From positions 34,570,283 to 34,634,282 of the forward strand of contig OU612066.1 in the NCBI GenBank assembly GCA_914767715.1: a stretch of 64,000 nucleotides of DNA, read 5' to 3'. A program made the translations under genes and the position numbers. Below the pieces are notes generated by a model. It was not told the origin of the DNA and searched no databases. It saw only the letters and a list, made by a program, of their open reading frames with translations. This DNA is from Membranipora membranacea. Lineage: Eukaryota > Bryozoa > Gymnolaemata > Cheilostomatida > Membraniporidae. Every line of letters starts with the position of its first letter. Within the stretch, counting starts at the first letter, position 1. This document shows positions 50,346 to 62,958 of this stretch, piece after piece.

Positions 50346-51652
50346 TGTCTATTGTCTGTGAATGACCAGGACAGGGTGGTCAGAAGTCACTTTATATCGA
50401 CACACTGATTATAGTACGAATGTGACATGGTCGTCTCACAGGGACTGAAAAACTGTTAAGTTATGTTTATCAGCAAAAGTCAGCCACACAATACTTCAAT
50501 GGTGCTCACTCACAGGTGAAATTTTAACAAACCACTGCTGATGCTTTTTCTACTGCTGCCTTTGCTGAGTAAAGGCCAGGCAGCTCAGAGGAGGCTTAAA
50601 TTTAACTGCCTCTAAGCTTGTGAAAATGTTATTTAATGCTTATTAATAAAGCATAACTGCTATTCATTAGCTTTATGTGATTATTATGTTATAAAAATCC
50701 AGATTTTATGTAAATATATAAAAGAATACAGTGACTTGTTCAAGTTGGTCAAGGGAGAGGAGAGAAAATATTTTGTTTACACAATCGTATAGTCTTTGAC
50801 AATGGACGTAAATTAATTACACAATCAGCTAATAAGCGACTGTTTGGGTACACAGCCTAAGGGCTTGTGACATGGGGTCATTTTACTGATTATGACACAT
50901 GTGTGTCATAACTGTGATCTGGTCTCTGCTACTCACAAGACTTTATATTTAATAGTTTGATCACTGCTAGACAATCTGATCATATAACAGTAATGGCTGG
51001 CTGGGTGCCTCACTCTCGGCTGCAAAGATAGTCTATGATATCCGATATGTCAACCCTAATCAGAGAGTAGGGCTTCTCTTCGTAATCAAGTCGACAGCCA
51101 AACACTTATTTACGCTTCAGCAGATCTTATCAGCAGTTCCATTAACATGTAAGGGGTAAAATGAACATGACATGATTGACCTCTCTAAATATTCATATTC
51201 ATAATCTAAATATAAATTATCAGGTATCTCGACCAGAATTAATGAATTATAATTCATATTATATATTCTACCTTTTAGCACCTTAGTCACATAATTTATT
51301 TAAGGGCATTGGGTGCGTACAAACATATGTTAGATAATTTCGTTTAAAACAATTAATTAAATATGGGCAGATTTTTGATTTTCACATGTCCCGCTCAATA
51401 TCAAGATAACAATGGGTTTCCGGTTTTTCTGATGGTGTATTACAGCAGTTGTCCTCTCTTGATAAAATAGCAAATGTGTTGGATTTGAACCTTCTTGCAT
51501 TTATAAAATAGTTGAGCACCATAATGGGACTTTGAAGTAATTATTTGTCACAAGTATATAGAAAAATACCATGACAGTTAATAATTTTACGAGTGCAAAA
51601 AACATAACTCACCTTATTTACATTTACATGTTTATTGCAACAAAATTTGCCA
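50346..51652. other. intergenic between DPH7 and receptor gene
   Basis: No exon or family similarity was found. It should contain the promoter of the receptor gene (minus strand) and the 3' end of DPH7. It is AT-rich with poorly conserved short open frames. Confidence 0.5.
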
Positions 51653-54600
51653 TCATTCAGCATGTGTTATTTTCCATAGATGAAGTAAGTGATCATAGAA
51701 GGAACACGAGGCCACCCAACCGCTATCTTTCTTATACGACCAGTCAGAACCATAGGCTAAAGATTCATGCTCCATATATGAGGCTACAATCGGTTGACTT
51801 TCTGCAACATAAAAGTACAACAATATTTAAAAAGGATTTCTATGCAGCAGCGCATCAGAGTGACCTATTACACTGTTCACCTTCAGTTCATACACAATTT
51901 CTACGTGACTATGGAACAGTGCATAGGTGGGTTAATACAACTGCCTATACATTTTATAAATGAGTCAAACAACTTCAATACGAGTCTACAATTGGATTAT
52001 CAAGAGGGCCAAAGTAAGGTTTAAGATACAGTCAGACCACATAACATTTGCCTTCTATAACAATTCACAATCTATATTAAAGAGATAAAATGAATTAATT
52101 GTGAAATCAGAGCTTAGGTTAGGTTCAGGTGTCAGGAGTTTGTCAGGAGATGGAGTTTGGGACCGAAGGAGAGAGGGGCCTAAATATATGAGCTTACCTT
52201 TATCTAGGGTAGTACAGTCGAGAACATGGAATCCATTGTGCATTCCAGCAGCTAGTAGCTTGTTACCATCATGGGGAGACCACTTAAGCCTCCACACCCC
52301 ACCCCCAATATTAGTGTTAGTAAGAGGAGATCTCATGCTACGTGTGTCCCAAATCAATACATGCTCATCATAACTGAAATATAAAAAAAGATAATGAATG
52401 ATATTGCAAATGTGTCCAACCAGATGATACTCTATATCCCATCAATAATTCTAACAAGACTCTCTAGAAAATGATTGACCAGGTCTACTAGGGTTATTGT
52501 TGTTTTATTTAATCGTTAATTTTGGCACCTTCACCCGATCGACCTGCGTGTAAAAATGTAATGATATTAGGAAGTTACCTGCTCTTGTCTCAACTGTTAA
52601 AATTGCAGCTAACACACTCTGTATAAATATGTAATACATAACATTAGTTGCCTCGCATTTACTTTACTTTCCATCAGAATACCAGAATAAAGCCCAAACC
52701 TTCCTCTGAGACCGAAATTCTCTAACCATCCAGCGCTGTGTGATTTTTCATTCAAACGTTTCTTCTTAGATTCATTTGTATAAACCAACAGTAAACTTTG
52801 GGATTCTGTTAATCTAATCCTTGCCATGTTGGGATCCTGTAACTCGCACCCGTTGTTATGGACATTTTATGGAAAGGTTACCTGCCAGTAGCCATGATGT
52901 ACTCCTTGTACGGATTGCAGTGCATGCTGCAAACACCCATAGAATGCTTCCTGCTAGTAAATATGGGGGTCGTCAGAGAGCGGGTATCCCAACCTTTCAT
53001 TTTACAGTCATCACCACCTTTGGATGAGAGGATATTAAAAGTGTAGACATCGAGCGATCTTTGATCAAGTATTGCTTTGATGTAAATGATGGAAAAATAT
53101 CATAGAAGTTAACTTCAGCCTGGGTAATACTAACACACATTGGCAGAATTGCAAAATTTATCTAGACTAATTCACATCAGGACAAGGAGGGCATTCATTT
53201 AGAATTTATTGGGTTCTCAGCCTATTGGCTAAGATCAAAGTGTCACTGTCAACGGCCGATTAGTGCCAGTTCAGTTTTGGCAGCTCGCTGCACACCCTAG
53301 ATTAGGAGGTCCTCTATGGCCTCACCTCTAGGATGCATTCTAGTTTTCTAGGATGTATCACATTCTCAGTATGAGGATTTAGGGCACATTGCGTCCCTCT
53401 TTAGGGGCAGCCCAATCTGCTGTGTCTTACTAATAAACAGCAAGAATTTATTGGGTTCAATTTTTTAGCCTTTTACCATGTTGAAGCTCAGAAAATCAAG
53501 TCTTGTCAATTTTATATTGTTTTCACACCCAACTGCTCTAAACAGGCCGCCTAGCAGTAAGATCCAGTTAGCATCGGACTTCACTACGATACTCACCACT
53601 CCACACAATATTAGTATCCAAGTAGTTGAATGCTGTGATCCAGGCTTCATAGTCATGAGCATGCCAGTGTTCCACTATATCTGTCGCTTTCACTAAGGAA
53701 ATATCTCCTGGTGAGCTACTCACTGTAACCATCGGTGAATCACTGTAACAAGCAACCAGTATATTAGCGTCTGAATTGAGATAAACAAAATAGTTGGTAA
53801 AGAATTGATTATAGTTACACATGCAGTGCGACTTGCATACAATGATACAATGTATATGTATATCATATCACACAAATGTCAGGTCAGCATCTCAACCACA
53901 TTGATAGGTTTGAGGTGTAAATTACCACTATTGCAAAAAAAGAATTCACTGTAATACTTTGCTTTATATTAAAATGCTTGATCATCTTTCAAACTCTCTA
54001 TGCACTGGACAATAAATAGAGTATGATTTAACTTGAACATGATACCTTCAAAGTTATCATCCCATTTTTCAAGTGGGAATAACTTTTGAATCTTTAACAT
54101 CTATTTTGTAACAGGGAGGATGGTCATGTAATGCAATGCAAGCGGAGAAATAACATAGAAATTTTTGTGGTGCGACTGGATCACAGCAAGGCATGTAGGC
54201 ATATTGCAACAAATCCGACATGATTTTACAAGGGTGAAATTAATGTACGGAGTTAGGTTGGCATGGAAATTGACACTAATATTGATGCACAACTTGTTTC
54301 ATGCAGCGTAGTGTCATTGGTTGATTTTCTGGCCGTGAAAACATTTATAATTTACCTTTCAGTGATTCCGCATGACCAGTCGAGTGAGAGAGCTAATCCC
54401 TCTGTACATACGTGAACCTCGTCACACTGGGACAACCTCAGAGTGTCTTCTACCTGCTCCAACTTATAGTACACTAAATAACCTAAAAATATCAGGGATT
54501 CAATTGATGAGTTGAACTCTTTAGTTCAGATTTGTGTGATGAGATTACTGGGCATGTGGTTATTTTAGAAGATCTCTGCATACACTTACAGGTTGAAACA

Positions 54601-55901
54601 GACAATCTGGAGATCAATAAAAAAGCTTGGCCACTGAGCATTCCTTGGTGTTACCTTGATATCATACACACAAGAGTTATATTGGAAGGTAACAGATTCA
54701 TCCATAGAGGTATGATACTGATACAATAACTCCCGCTGAAGTCTACTGACTACTGGGCTCAATTAACGCTCCATGTGTGCTCCGACCTGCCTGTAAACTT
54801 TGGACAGAGACAAACTTGCGATTTGAACCCACAACTACTCTGTGATGGCATCACACGATTGCCAAATACTATGTAGTGGGTTTTTTTCTTAACATGTCTG
54901 TTTTGGACAAACCAACTCATAAATATATGCCCAACTTCTCTAGCAAGATGAAAACTCCAATATCTAAAGTATTAAAAATGGGTATAAACTTTACCGCTGC
55001 CAATTTGATGACCTTAATTGTGATAAATCACACAAAAATGAACATCGGGCTGGTAGGTATATTACAGCAATGTAACCAGTCTGAATATAATCAGAAACAT
55101 AGCTATTGAGCAATGTATTAGTTAATACCTACCAGAGGCTAAAACCACACCAAGTGTGGGTGTGTCAGATTTCTGACACCATTTCTGATCTAACACTGCT
55201 GCACAGTCTACAGCCTGTAATACATTCAGCTTCTCTTTCTCCACACGGATTAGATATATACGTCCCTTCCTCTCTGTCTCCGGGCTCATCTACAGTAAAT
55301 ATCAGAGGTGAGCAACATGGTAGTCCAGACTCAAAATGTATTGTAGTGATATTATATGATAACAGAAATATGGTTTAAAATGGATGTGACTCAAAGATCA
55401 TAGTGGACTGTAGCATTCTATTCTGGAGGCCCAGTTAATTATCGTATAATCAAGTTACTCCATGACAACTGAACTAGGGGTGGGTATCGTCTGTAACATT
55501 TTATAAAGTATTCATGTCCTCAAACAAATATCATCTGTGACTTAATTTGTATGTGAAGAGTGTCTAATATTTGCCACAGAGCCGATAATTGGCTTTGCAA
55601 TGGATGATAAATCTTCTCTACCACCTTAATGGCAAAACCATGTACAAAAACAAAAACGATCACTGAACTCCAAGCTAGCCCTAAACCCAGGTAAGGATTA
55701 TGCAATGAAAGGGAATACAACATTATATTGTAATATTTCACTCACTTCTTGCTCAGAAGAAACTCCAGTTTTGACCAGCTGATAGGTACCGCAGACAAAC
55801 ACATCCTGATAAAGTTCATGTGGACACCACTCAACTGAGTCAGCACTGTACTCTGTATCATAACTGTCCAGAGTGGTGATAGCAAAGGTGGAGTCTCCCA
55901 T
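51653..55901 (-). CDS. DPH7: diphthine methyltransferase (WD40; DPH7/WDR85)
   Basis: Seven exons in phase: 55746-55901, 55133-55289, 54356-54482, 53597-53742, 52882-53017, 52198-52373, 51653-51801; 1047 nt, 348 residues. DPH7 hydrolyses the methyl ester of methylated diphthine on eEF2, giving diphthine for the final amidation to diphthamide. Diagnostic stretches are [12 protein letters not shown] near the start, [31 protein letters not shown] followed by [43 protein letters not shown], and the end [21 protein letters not shown]. These are WD40 blades in family order. The protein is shorter than the human one (about 450) because the acidic insert before the last blade is missing. The acceptor at 53742 rather than 53770 was chosen because only it keeps phase. 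Confidence 0.95.
53217..53442 (+). mobile_element. retroposon with a U2 snRNA-like 5' end and 16-bp target duplications
   Basis: Sequence 53214-53244 matches the conserved 5' end of U2 snRNA (TTCTCAGCCTATTGGCTAAG then ATCAA.GTGT) with only a few changes. The rest does not continue U2. The segment is bounded by perfect direct repeats AGAATTTATTGGGTTC at 53201-53216 and 53443-53458, the hallmark of LINE-driven retroposition. The 3' end is TTACTAATAAACAGC. It lies in a DPH7 intron, on the opposite strand. Confidence 0.75.
54725..54860 (+). repeat. dispersed SINE-like repeat, copy 2
   Basis: Matches 700-870 in blocks (CCCGCTG..GTCTACTGA, TGCTCCGACCTGCCTG, GACAGAGACAAACTTGCGATTT). It is shorter than copy 1, which has about 50 extra bases in the middle. 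It lies in a DPH7 intron. Confidence 0.6.
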
Positions 55902-56413
55902 TACAGCTACCTGCGCTACACAATATGGAATGGAAAGCTGCCGTAAGTTAAACCTTCCATTAGGTAGACAGTGGCAAACATTGTATACGCAATTCTTTCA
56001 TACAACTATTTGTAACAATCAACACTATAGATAGGATTCATGGATAATATCGTAACAAGTTTTATTTTCTATAAAGCATGAGTACAAGTACAAAAGATGA
56101 CAATAATATATCAAGAAGGGAGCTGCTGATGAGATTTACATTCGACATCAAAGAGGCTCGTGTAAAGAATGCAGCAAAACTACATTTAAAATAAATAACT
56201 CAAAATAGGCAAAATTGAAACAATTCTCATCAAAAACTGCTTAACTTTTACAATCTGTCAATAAGAAAATGACTCACTACATCTGGTCTGATTAGCTCAA
56301 CTTACAGCAACTATAAAATACAAATTTACAAAACTTTCTGAGGATATCCATTACTATGTGTTGAAACCATGTCCATTAAAGTTTTAATATATAATGTGAG
56401 AAGATTTGAGAGA

Positions 56414-56797
56414 TCAGTTTCCAGAGCGACTTATCCTATCAGATTCACTCATGCAGTCTCTAGCTAGTACTCGGGCATGTACTATACCCCTCTTTAGTCT
56501 CTCAGCTGCTAGCTTGTTACCAGCATATGTGGGTCTGATATCTCTACCCAGCTCCTCTATCACTGTCAGCAGAGCCTGATACCTAGACTGAGTGTCCGCA
56601 GCTAGTTTAGCCTCAGCTGCTGCTTGTAACTGAGCACCAGCTGCCAATGCTAGTTTACTCGATGAAACACCTGGAGATTTGTTAGTGGTCACCCTGCCAG
56701 GAGCCGGGGAGTTACGACTCCCTGCTGGAGAGCTGCTATAGTCAATCACCTGAATATCGTCTGACATCTTGTTACTTTATTCTGAATCACTTCTGAT
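56414..56797 (-). CDS. CDK2AP1: CDK2-associated protein (CDK2AP1/2, DOC-1 family)
   Basis: A single coding exon, ATG 56767 to stop 56414-56416, 117 residues (human CDK2AP1 has 115). An acceptor (TTTATTTATAG) places a 5'UTR intron 30 bases before the ATG, so the exon runs 56414-56797. The C-terminal half is unmistakable: [20 protein letters not shown], then [19 protein letters not shown], close to vertebrate CDK2AP1/2. The N-terminus is Ser/Pro/Ala-rich and family-variable. CDK2AP1 is a subunit of the NuRD chromatin complex and was first described as binding CDK2. A poly(A) signal (AATAAA on the minus strand) is at 56061-56066. The symbol marks the family; orthology to AP1 versus AP2 is not resolvable. 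Confidence 0.92.
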
Positions 56798-59210
56798 CTA
56801 TAAATAAAACAAGAATGATTTATTTCCTCGTTTACACTACAGACTAATCAGTGATGATTATATCAGCTCCCCAGTAGCTCCCCAGTAGCACTGTATTATA
56901 TGTTTATCCTACGTTCCAGAACCAAGAGACTATGAAGGTTAGCACCAGTGAGACTTCTAGGTAGGCAACGGTAGCCTACAGAGATTAAATAGTATTTCAT
57001 GAGAAACTTGATACACTGTAGCAGTTTAAATCTTTTCATTTGACATGATTGTGCTGTCCCTCAGCAGTCAATTCCTTTATAATTTGAATTTAGACTTTAT
57101 AAGCTGCTGAGCATTGGCCCCTGGGATTTCCAAGGCCAATTTTGCCTATGCTATGTATCACAGTAGCCATAGATTGATGCATTGATTGATTGATATTTTT
57201 TACATACGATATCATGGCGAGGATGATGAAGAAATGTATGTATATGAAAGCTCTGAGGTAACTCAGTTGCACATAAACATAAAGTTGTACATGCAATATA
57301 CAAGTTTGCAATCCCCAGTGGCACATGCTGCTGACGACCTGGGAATATATGGAAAGTACCTATTGGGGCAGGAATTCATTAACTGCATTACTTGCGGCAC
57401 TGCATTATATTAGGGTTGAGTCAGTCCAAATGAGATTCAACTAGGCGACTTAAATCCAAATTGTTCAGCAATCGAGGAGAGTGGACCAATTTATTGCAGT
57501 TTATAGTCAACTGCAATAACCTCATAGGTCCTGGAACAACAAAAAATTACTCTTACAATATTATCTTTGAGATTGAGAAGGGCAAATATTATCAATTAAT
57601 TATTATCATATTCATTATCATGTATATGTATTCATATTATTATATTATACAATTTATATAGATATAATAAATGATAATAATCATTATAATTAGCCATGTT
57701 ATCTCTGATTGTTTGGCTAAACAATGGGTCTAATCTAATGGTTTAGGGCCTTAGGGTAAACCTAAAGGCTATCAATAAACACTATCATGATTAATCACTT
57801 ATTTATTAATTACACCGGAGGCAAGACACAACCAAACATTTCCATCCATCCATGACTTGAGACTTACTTGAATGAATCAGTTGTTTGCTTGCCCCCATTT
57901 CAAATATTCTCCTGTCATGGTTGGTGAGAATATTCTCATCATTATTATCATCATGAAAACTAAAGCCAAATAAATAGCCTGTCCATACAAACTAGCCTTA
58001 TCTCAAAGGCCCTTTTTTATTTTGTTCTCTTGTTCTTTTGACAAAACAAATGAGGGGTCTTTGTTCAGATGGGGTTCAGATGCGGCTATTCACTGTTACT
58101 CTTAACCAGTTCAGTAGTCCAAGGAGGCTATCTTACTCCTTTTAAAGACTAGATTTTCATGCGGTTTATTTTACTAGTTGTACCAAATATAACTTGTGGA
58201 CACTCACAAGGTTATATTCCTTTTTTTTATCAGTGTTAAGCCAAATCTTGAAAAAAAAAATTTTCTTGTTCTTTTTTAAACTACAAAAGTGAAAAATTGA
58301 GCTGCTAGTATTGGCACCAACATTATGTCTCTCATCTAAGGGATTTGTTGAGATCATTTACAATAATTTGTCGATTGTTATGATCTTTGTAATTTAGGTC
58401 TACCAATAGTTTCCGGCACAAAAGATATACAAATTTTGTGGTCAGTGAGTAACAGTCAAGTTAAAGTGAAGTTGGACCTTGTCAGATCACTACGTATATC
58501 TTAGATCAACTGTTGGCTCCTTGCCCTGGATATGTTACATGTTGGTAAGTTTTATGCCAAATAAACTGAAATATTTCAAGCTGTCAAAAATGACACTCAC
58601 TGCTGTGTCATAACTAGTTCATCATTGCCCTAAGTTAGGCCTAAGCCTAATAGCGAGTCAGAGACAAACTAAACCTAGGAAGGTCTAGGAGTCGGACATG
58701 TATGACATATGCATCTGAAGTTACAAGCATGTCCATGATCAATTCCCAACCCTTCCCCTGTTTGGGAGAGTGGTTGATCATGGAAATTGGCAAAGTATAC
58801 AAACATTTTACTCCAGATGCTTATGTTGTTTGTTTAGTTAGGGGAGGGGGTGGTTGACAAAGTATACATCCTATACACTGCTTGTAACTCCAGTCAGTCA
58901 TTAGGCCTACAGGGAGTTCATAAGTCCAACATATGAGTCACAATCAGATCACGCTGCCAATTTATACCTTTTATTGCTGTACTAGTTCTCTCGCTATATA
59001 GATTATAGAAAAAATATGATTGAGTTGGGTCCCTTTCTTCTCAATACTCATCTCTTTACTTTTGACAACTATGCTTTACATATCGAAATGACAATCTGTT
59101 TTCAGATATCCCAAGTTGCACCTGTATGACTGGCACGCCATTGGATTAACAGGCAGTGAACAATATAACCAAGGAGTGCTTCTTACTACAAGGACTCCAA
59201 AGCAACCTTC
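56798..59210. other. divergent region between CDK2AP and CLEC16A
   Basis: No coding exon was found. It should hold the noncoding first exon of the CDK2AP gene and both promoters. Simple AT repeats are at 57580-57690. A hairpin, TCCATGATCAA..TTGATCATGGA, is at about 58731-58782. Confidence 0.5.
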
Positions 59211-62200
59211 ATGAGGAAAATGTTCCGCAGAGGAATTTTTGGTGCTTCTAAACCAAAGAGTGTTCATTCACTGGAAAACCTCAAGTATGATACTGTCAGA
59301 GAATCACCCAAGCATAACCTGAAACTTTTACAATTACGGATTACATCTAGGTGGAGCACTCCATTGGAAGATGGGCAAAACGCAGCCTTCTCTATACATT
59401 TATCGTTTCTAGAGAGAGAACCAATAGTCTCAGTCTGATAACATGACAGCCTTCTCCTGCCCCTATGTGACTATCATGTGATGTAATTTTCAGCATATGT
59501 CCTGCCCACCATCTGTACTCATATTGTACAATAGAAGCAGTCTAATTGTTCTCTTTGGTGCGCTCTAGCTGGTAAATTTTGTGTTATACTTTACACAGGC
59601 ACTTGTATAATGTACTGGTGAGACATCAGACTGTGACAGAATCTAACAGAGCTCTGCTGGTGGAGACTCTCAGATCCATATCAGAGATTCTTATCTGGGG
59701 AGATCAGAATGACAGCACTGTCTTTGAGTAAGTTATATAGGCTGCCTAAATGATGTGAAACCATGTCATCATTTCAGTCTGTAGATTTTTATATCACATG
59801 GTCATGATTTAAACACGTCCTGCAAGTTTTTACTTCCATGTTGTCTTATCATGTGCCTTTTTTACATTCCACAAAATGAAACAGAGTCAATCATTTTAGG
59901 CCTAAGCCTAAGTAACTATCTCACTTCCATATTTTAATACCAGCAATTAAAAATCTCATTATTGCTATGCTGCATAATCTGCATAATTTTGCAAGGCCTA
60001 CTGGGAGCCCTATTTCATGCTCTTGTCACCAATGGGTAAGAGCTGACAGTCCGATATGACCGATTTACTGGCTGTAAACTATGTCCTCTTGTGTCAATGT
60101 CACTCTTGACATATTTATATCATGTCTATGATTTGATTATGCACTATACTGGCCATGTCAGGTTTAATGTTTTCAATTTATACTTTTAGTTATTTTCTGG
60201 AGAAGAATATGCTCGTCTTTTTTATCAAGTACTTGGAACAAAAATCTGGACAGTATATCTCAGTGCAGCTTTTACAAACTTTAAATATTCTATTCGAGAA
60301 CATCTCTAATGAAACCTCCGTCTGTAAGTTTAATACTAATAGGGCTCAGTAGCAACATTACGACAATGCAACTGTCAACCTGGAGTTCCCAGGATGATCA
60401 AGTCAAACTTGAGTCACGTAGGTTACTATTGATCTGATCTCAGTGATAATTGTTGTATTGGATACTGTTGAATATTCCCTCTCAAATACTACTAAATTTA
60501 CTGACGACTCGACAGTGTAAGTTATATATAATATATATTACTGGTAGTATGACGCAATGCATCATGTGGTTCTTGATATTCAGCATCGATGTTGCTGGTA
60601 GTTTTCAGTAGTCTAGTTTACGGTGATAAGAGAAATACACATTATAGAGCATGCTAGATAATCAAGGACACAAGACCTTCGTGCTCCATAACTTCCTTAT
60701 ACAAGCAGCATGGGCATTTTATAGTTATTTATCACGTCACAGATATTCACGTTTATGAGCGCATTGGTAACACATTTGAACTATCAGTATCATAATGATT
60801 AGGCCTGTGATATGGAGTGGTGTGATTTGAGATTAGAGAAGGTCAGGGACTTTGATCAATGTTATCTTCGTTATCTCGGATACATTCACGTCTGGAGTAT
60901 CACTACATTCTAATAATTGTTCCGTTAACATGATCTATGGCTTCCTTATTTCATTGTATTGAAGTTGCAGCTTTTTCTACTGCCAGTAAACAATTATATG
61001 TTGTGTAAAACTACAACTAGAACCTTACATGTTTGTTGTTATGTCCTTTCAGATTTTTTGCTGTCGAACAATCATGTTAACTCAATCATCAGTCACCAAT
61101 TTGACTTTACGGATGAGGAGGTAAGCTGTCTAATATAATGTCAGGACTGTCCTCTATTTCCACAATATTATCACTAAATATGTAACATATAGACTTTACA
61201 TGACAGTTTCTTGAAGATCCAAACTGCAGCAAGGCTTCAAGTAGGTTGCCTTTCATGAGTAGAAAGAACAAAATTTGCATCCTGTTTGATAAGACTAGCC
61301 GATGTAAATATAATTATATAGAACTGTCATTGATCACACAGTAAAAAATGGTTCCCTGAAGAGTTATAGATAAGATCTGAGTCTCATGCGATAACATTGT
61401 TTCTCAAGTTGTGATGCAATAAAAACAGCAGCAATATTGTATTTAGTGATGCTGTAATTTTGTTGTTGATGTTTTGTTGTAGGTCATGGCATATTATATC
61501 TCATTCATGAAAACTTTATCACTCAGGCTCAACAAACACACCATTCATTTCTTCTTTAATGAGGTAAGTACTTCATCGCTAATGAATAATGGACCTGCTC
61601 TAACAGGTTACAACTCCTTGTTACTCAGAGCATTTGGGCTGCTGGGCCTTTATGGGGTGGTGTTCGTTTAGGGTAGAGGTTGTGAGCTGCCGCTGCTAGT
61701 TGGGCTGCTCTGGGCGGCTGCTAGGAGATGCCAAGTACTGATCGGTTCTGTTTAACCTGGATTAACTGTTGTAACCGTTGAGGTTCTTGATTCACCCAGA
61801 GACATGAAAATTAAACACGACTTACTGCAGTGTGGTTAACTCAGGTTGTCATATCTCAAACTTTGTTAATATTATACACAATAAGGGAAATAGACCGGTG
61901 TTTTCACATAAAACTATCAATGGGACAGTGATAAAAATTAATTTTGGGTGAAATTTACTTAATATCGTCACCAATTTTACCAAGGAACTACTCCTTGATT
62001 TTGCTGTTGAGTTGCATAATAATTTCAGATATAGGAAATCAAATGTGTTAATTTTCAACAACTATGTGCTCTTTGTCAAAGTATATTATGGTTGTATGTT
62101 CTTTGTTGCAGCAATCAGAAGACTTTCCTTTGTATACCGAGGCTATTAAGTTTTTTGACCACTCGGAGAGTATGGTCAGGATCGCTGTACGTACCATCAC

Positions 62201-62958
62201 ACTCAACGTATACAGAGGTAAGTTTATATCACAGTAAATGGGCACCACTTTATTAAGATACTGTGGTTGCGTGCTGTAAAGGTTTTGTGTAAAGCTTACA
62301 TAGCTCATCAATATAGCACACAATAGGCCCTTGAGCTATGATATGCACCAGTACAATAAATATTATAAAATGAGTGTGTGGAAAGTGGCTGTAGTCGTAA
62401 CATACCCTTATTATCGCTGCTCTAAATATCACTTTCCTCATCAGATAAATAATTATTTATAGAATGGGCAATAGAAGGTGTGGCGTAAAACATGATGATA
62501 AGCTTGCCTTGACCTTTTTCAACTGATGTAGTCGGCTTTACATTTGCCTTCGCACTTTGGTGCTCTGAGCGTAGTCTCAATAGCCTCAAAAAACTAAGCT
62601 AAGGTCAATTTATTTGTACTTCTTGCAAAGATTATAAATACTTGATCTCCACCCTATCATCTGATCCATTTGAAGGGAGATGTTTATTTCTCACATTATG
62701 TGATTATACAAAAACATCACCCTTACACTAACAGATCAACAGCAGAGCTTTATATTTCATTATGTAATATTGTTATTTATATAATGACAGTAAATGTTGA
62801 TACTACTCTTGTTTATTTTGTTGTTTGTTGACAGTTGATAATCCTCGAATGCAGGCGTTTATAAGAGAAAAGACATCAGCTCCATACTTCTCTAACCTGG
62901 TCTGGTATATGGGTAATCATGTACTAGAGCTAGACAGTTGTGTCCGACACGACATCGA
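59211..62958 (+). CDS. CLEC16A: CLEC16A / gop-1 homolog, N-terminal part (runs past window end)
   Basis: Exons 59211-59284, 59599-59727, 60190-60323, 61053-61120, 61483-61563, 62112-62217, 62835-62958 join in phase and cover the N-terminal FPL domain. Later exons are missing or beyond 64000. Key stretches are [113 protein letters not shown] and [19 protein letters not shown], nearly residue-for-residue with human CLEC16A. CLEC16A works on endosomes/lysosomes in membrane traffic, autophagy and mitophagy with the ubiquitin ligase RNF41. Two in-frame ATGs, 59211 and 59220; the second gives MFRRG, nearer to the human MFGRS start. Phase after the last exon is 2. Confidence 0.96.

Noticed and set aside
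51571-51963. Plus-strand open frame of 130 codons
   Set aside because: It overlaps the last exon of DPH7 on the other strand, which has clear homology.
53214-53244. A functional U2 snRNA gene
   Set aside because: Only the first 30 or so bases match; the branch-site region, Sm site and later stems are absent and the segment has retroposon target duplications.
53743-53770. Extending DPH7 exon 4 to the acceptor at 53771
   Set aside because: It breaks the frame with exon 3; the acceptor TTGTTACAG ending at 53743 keeps phase and fits the family.
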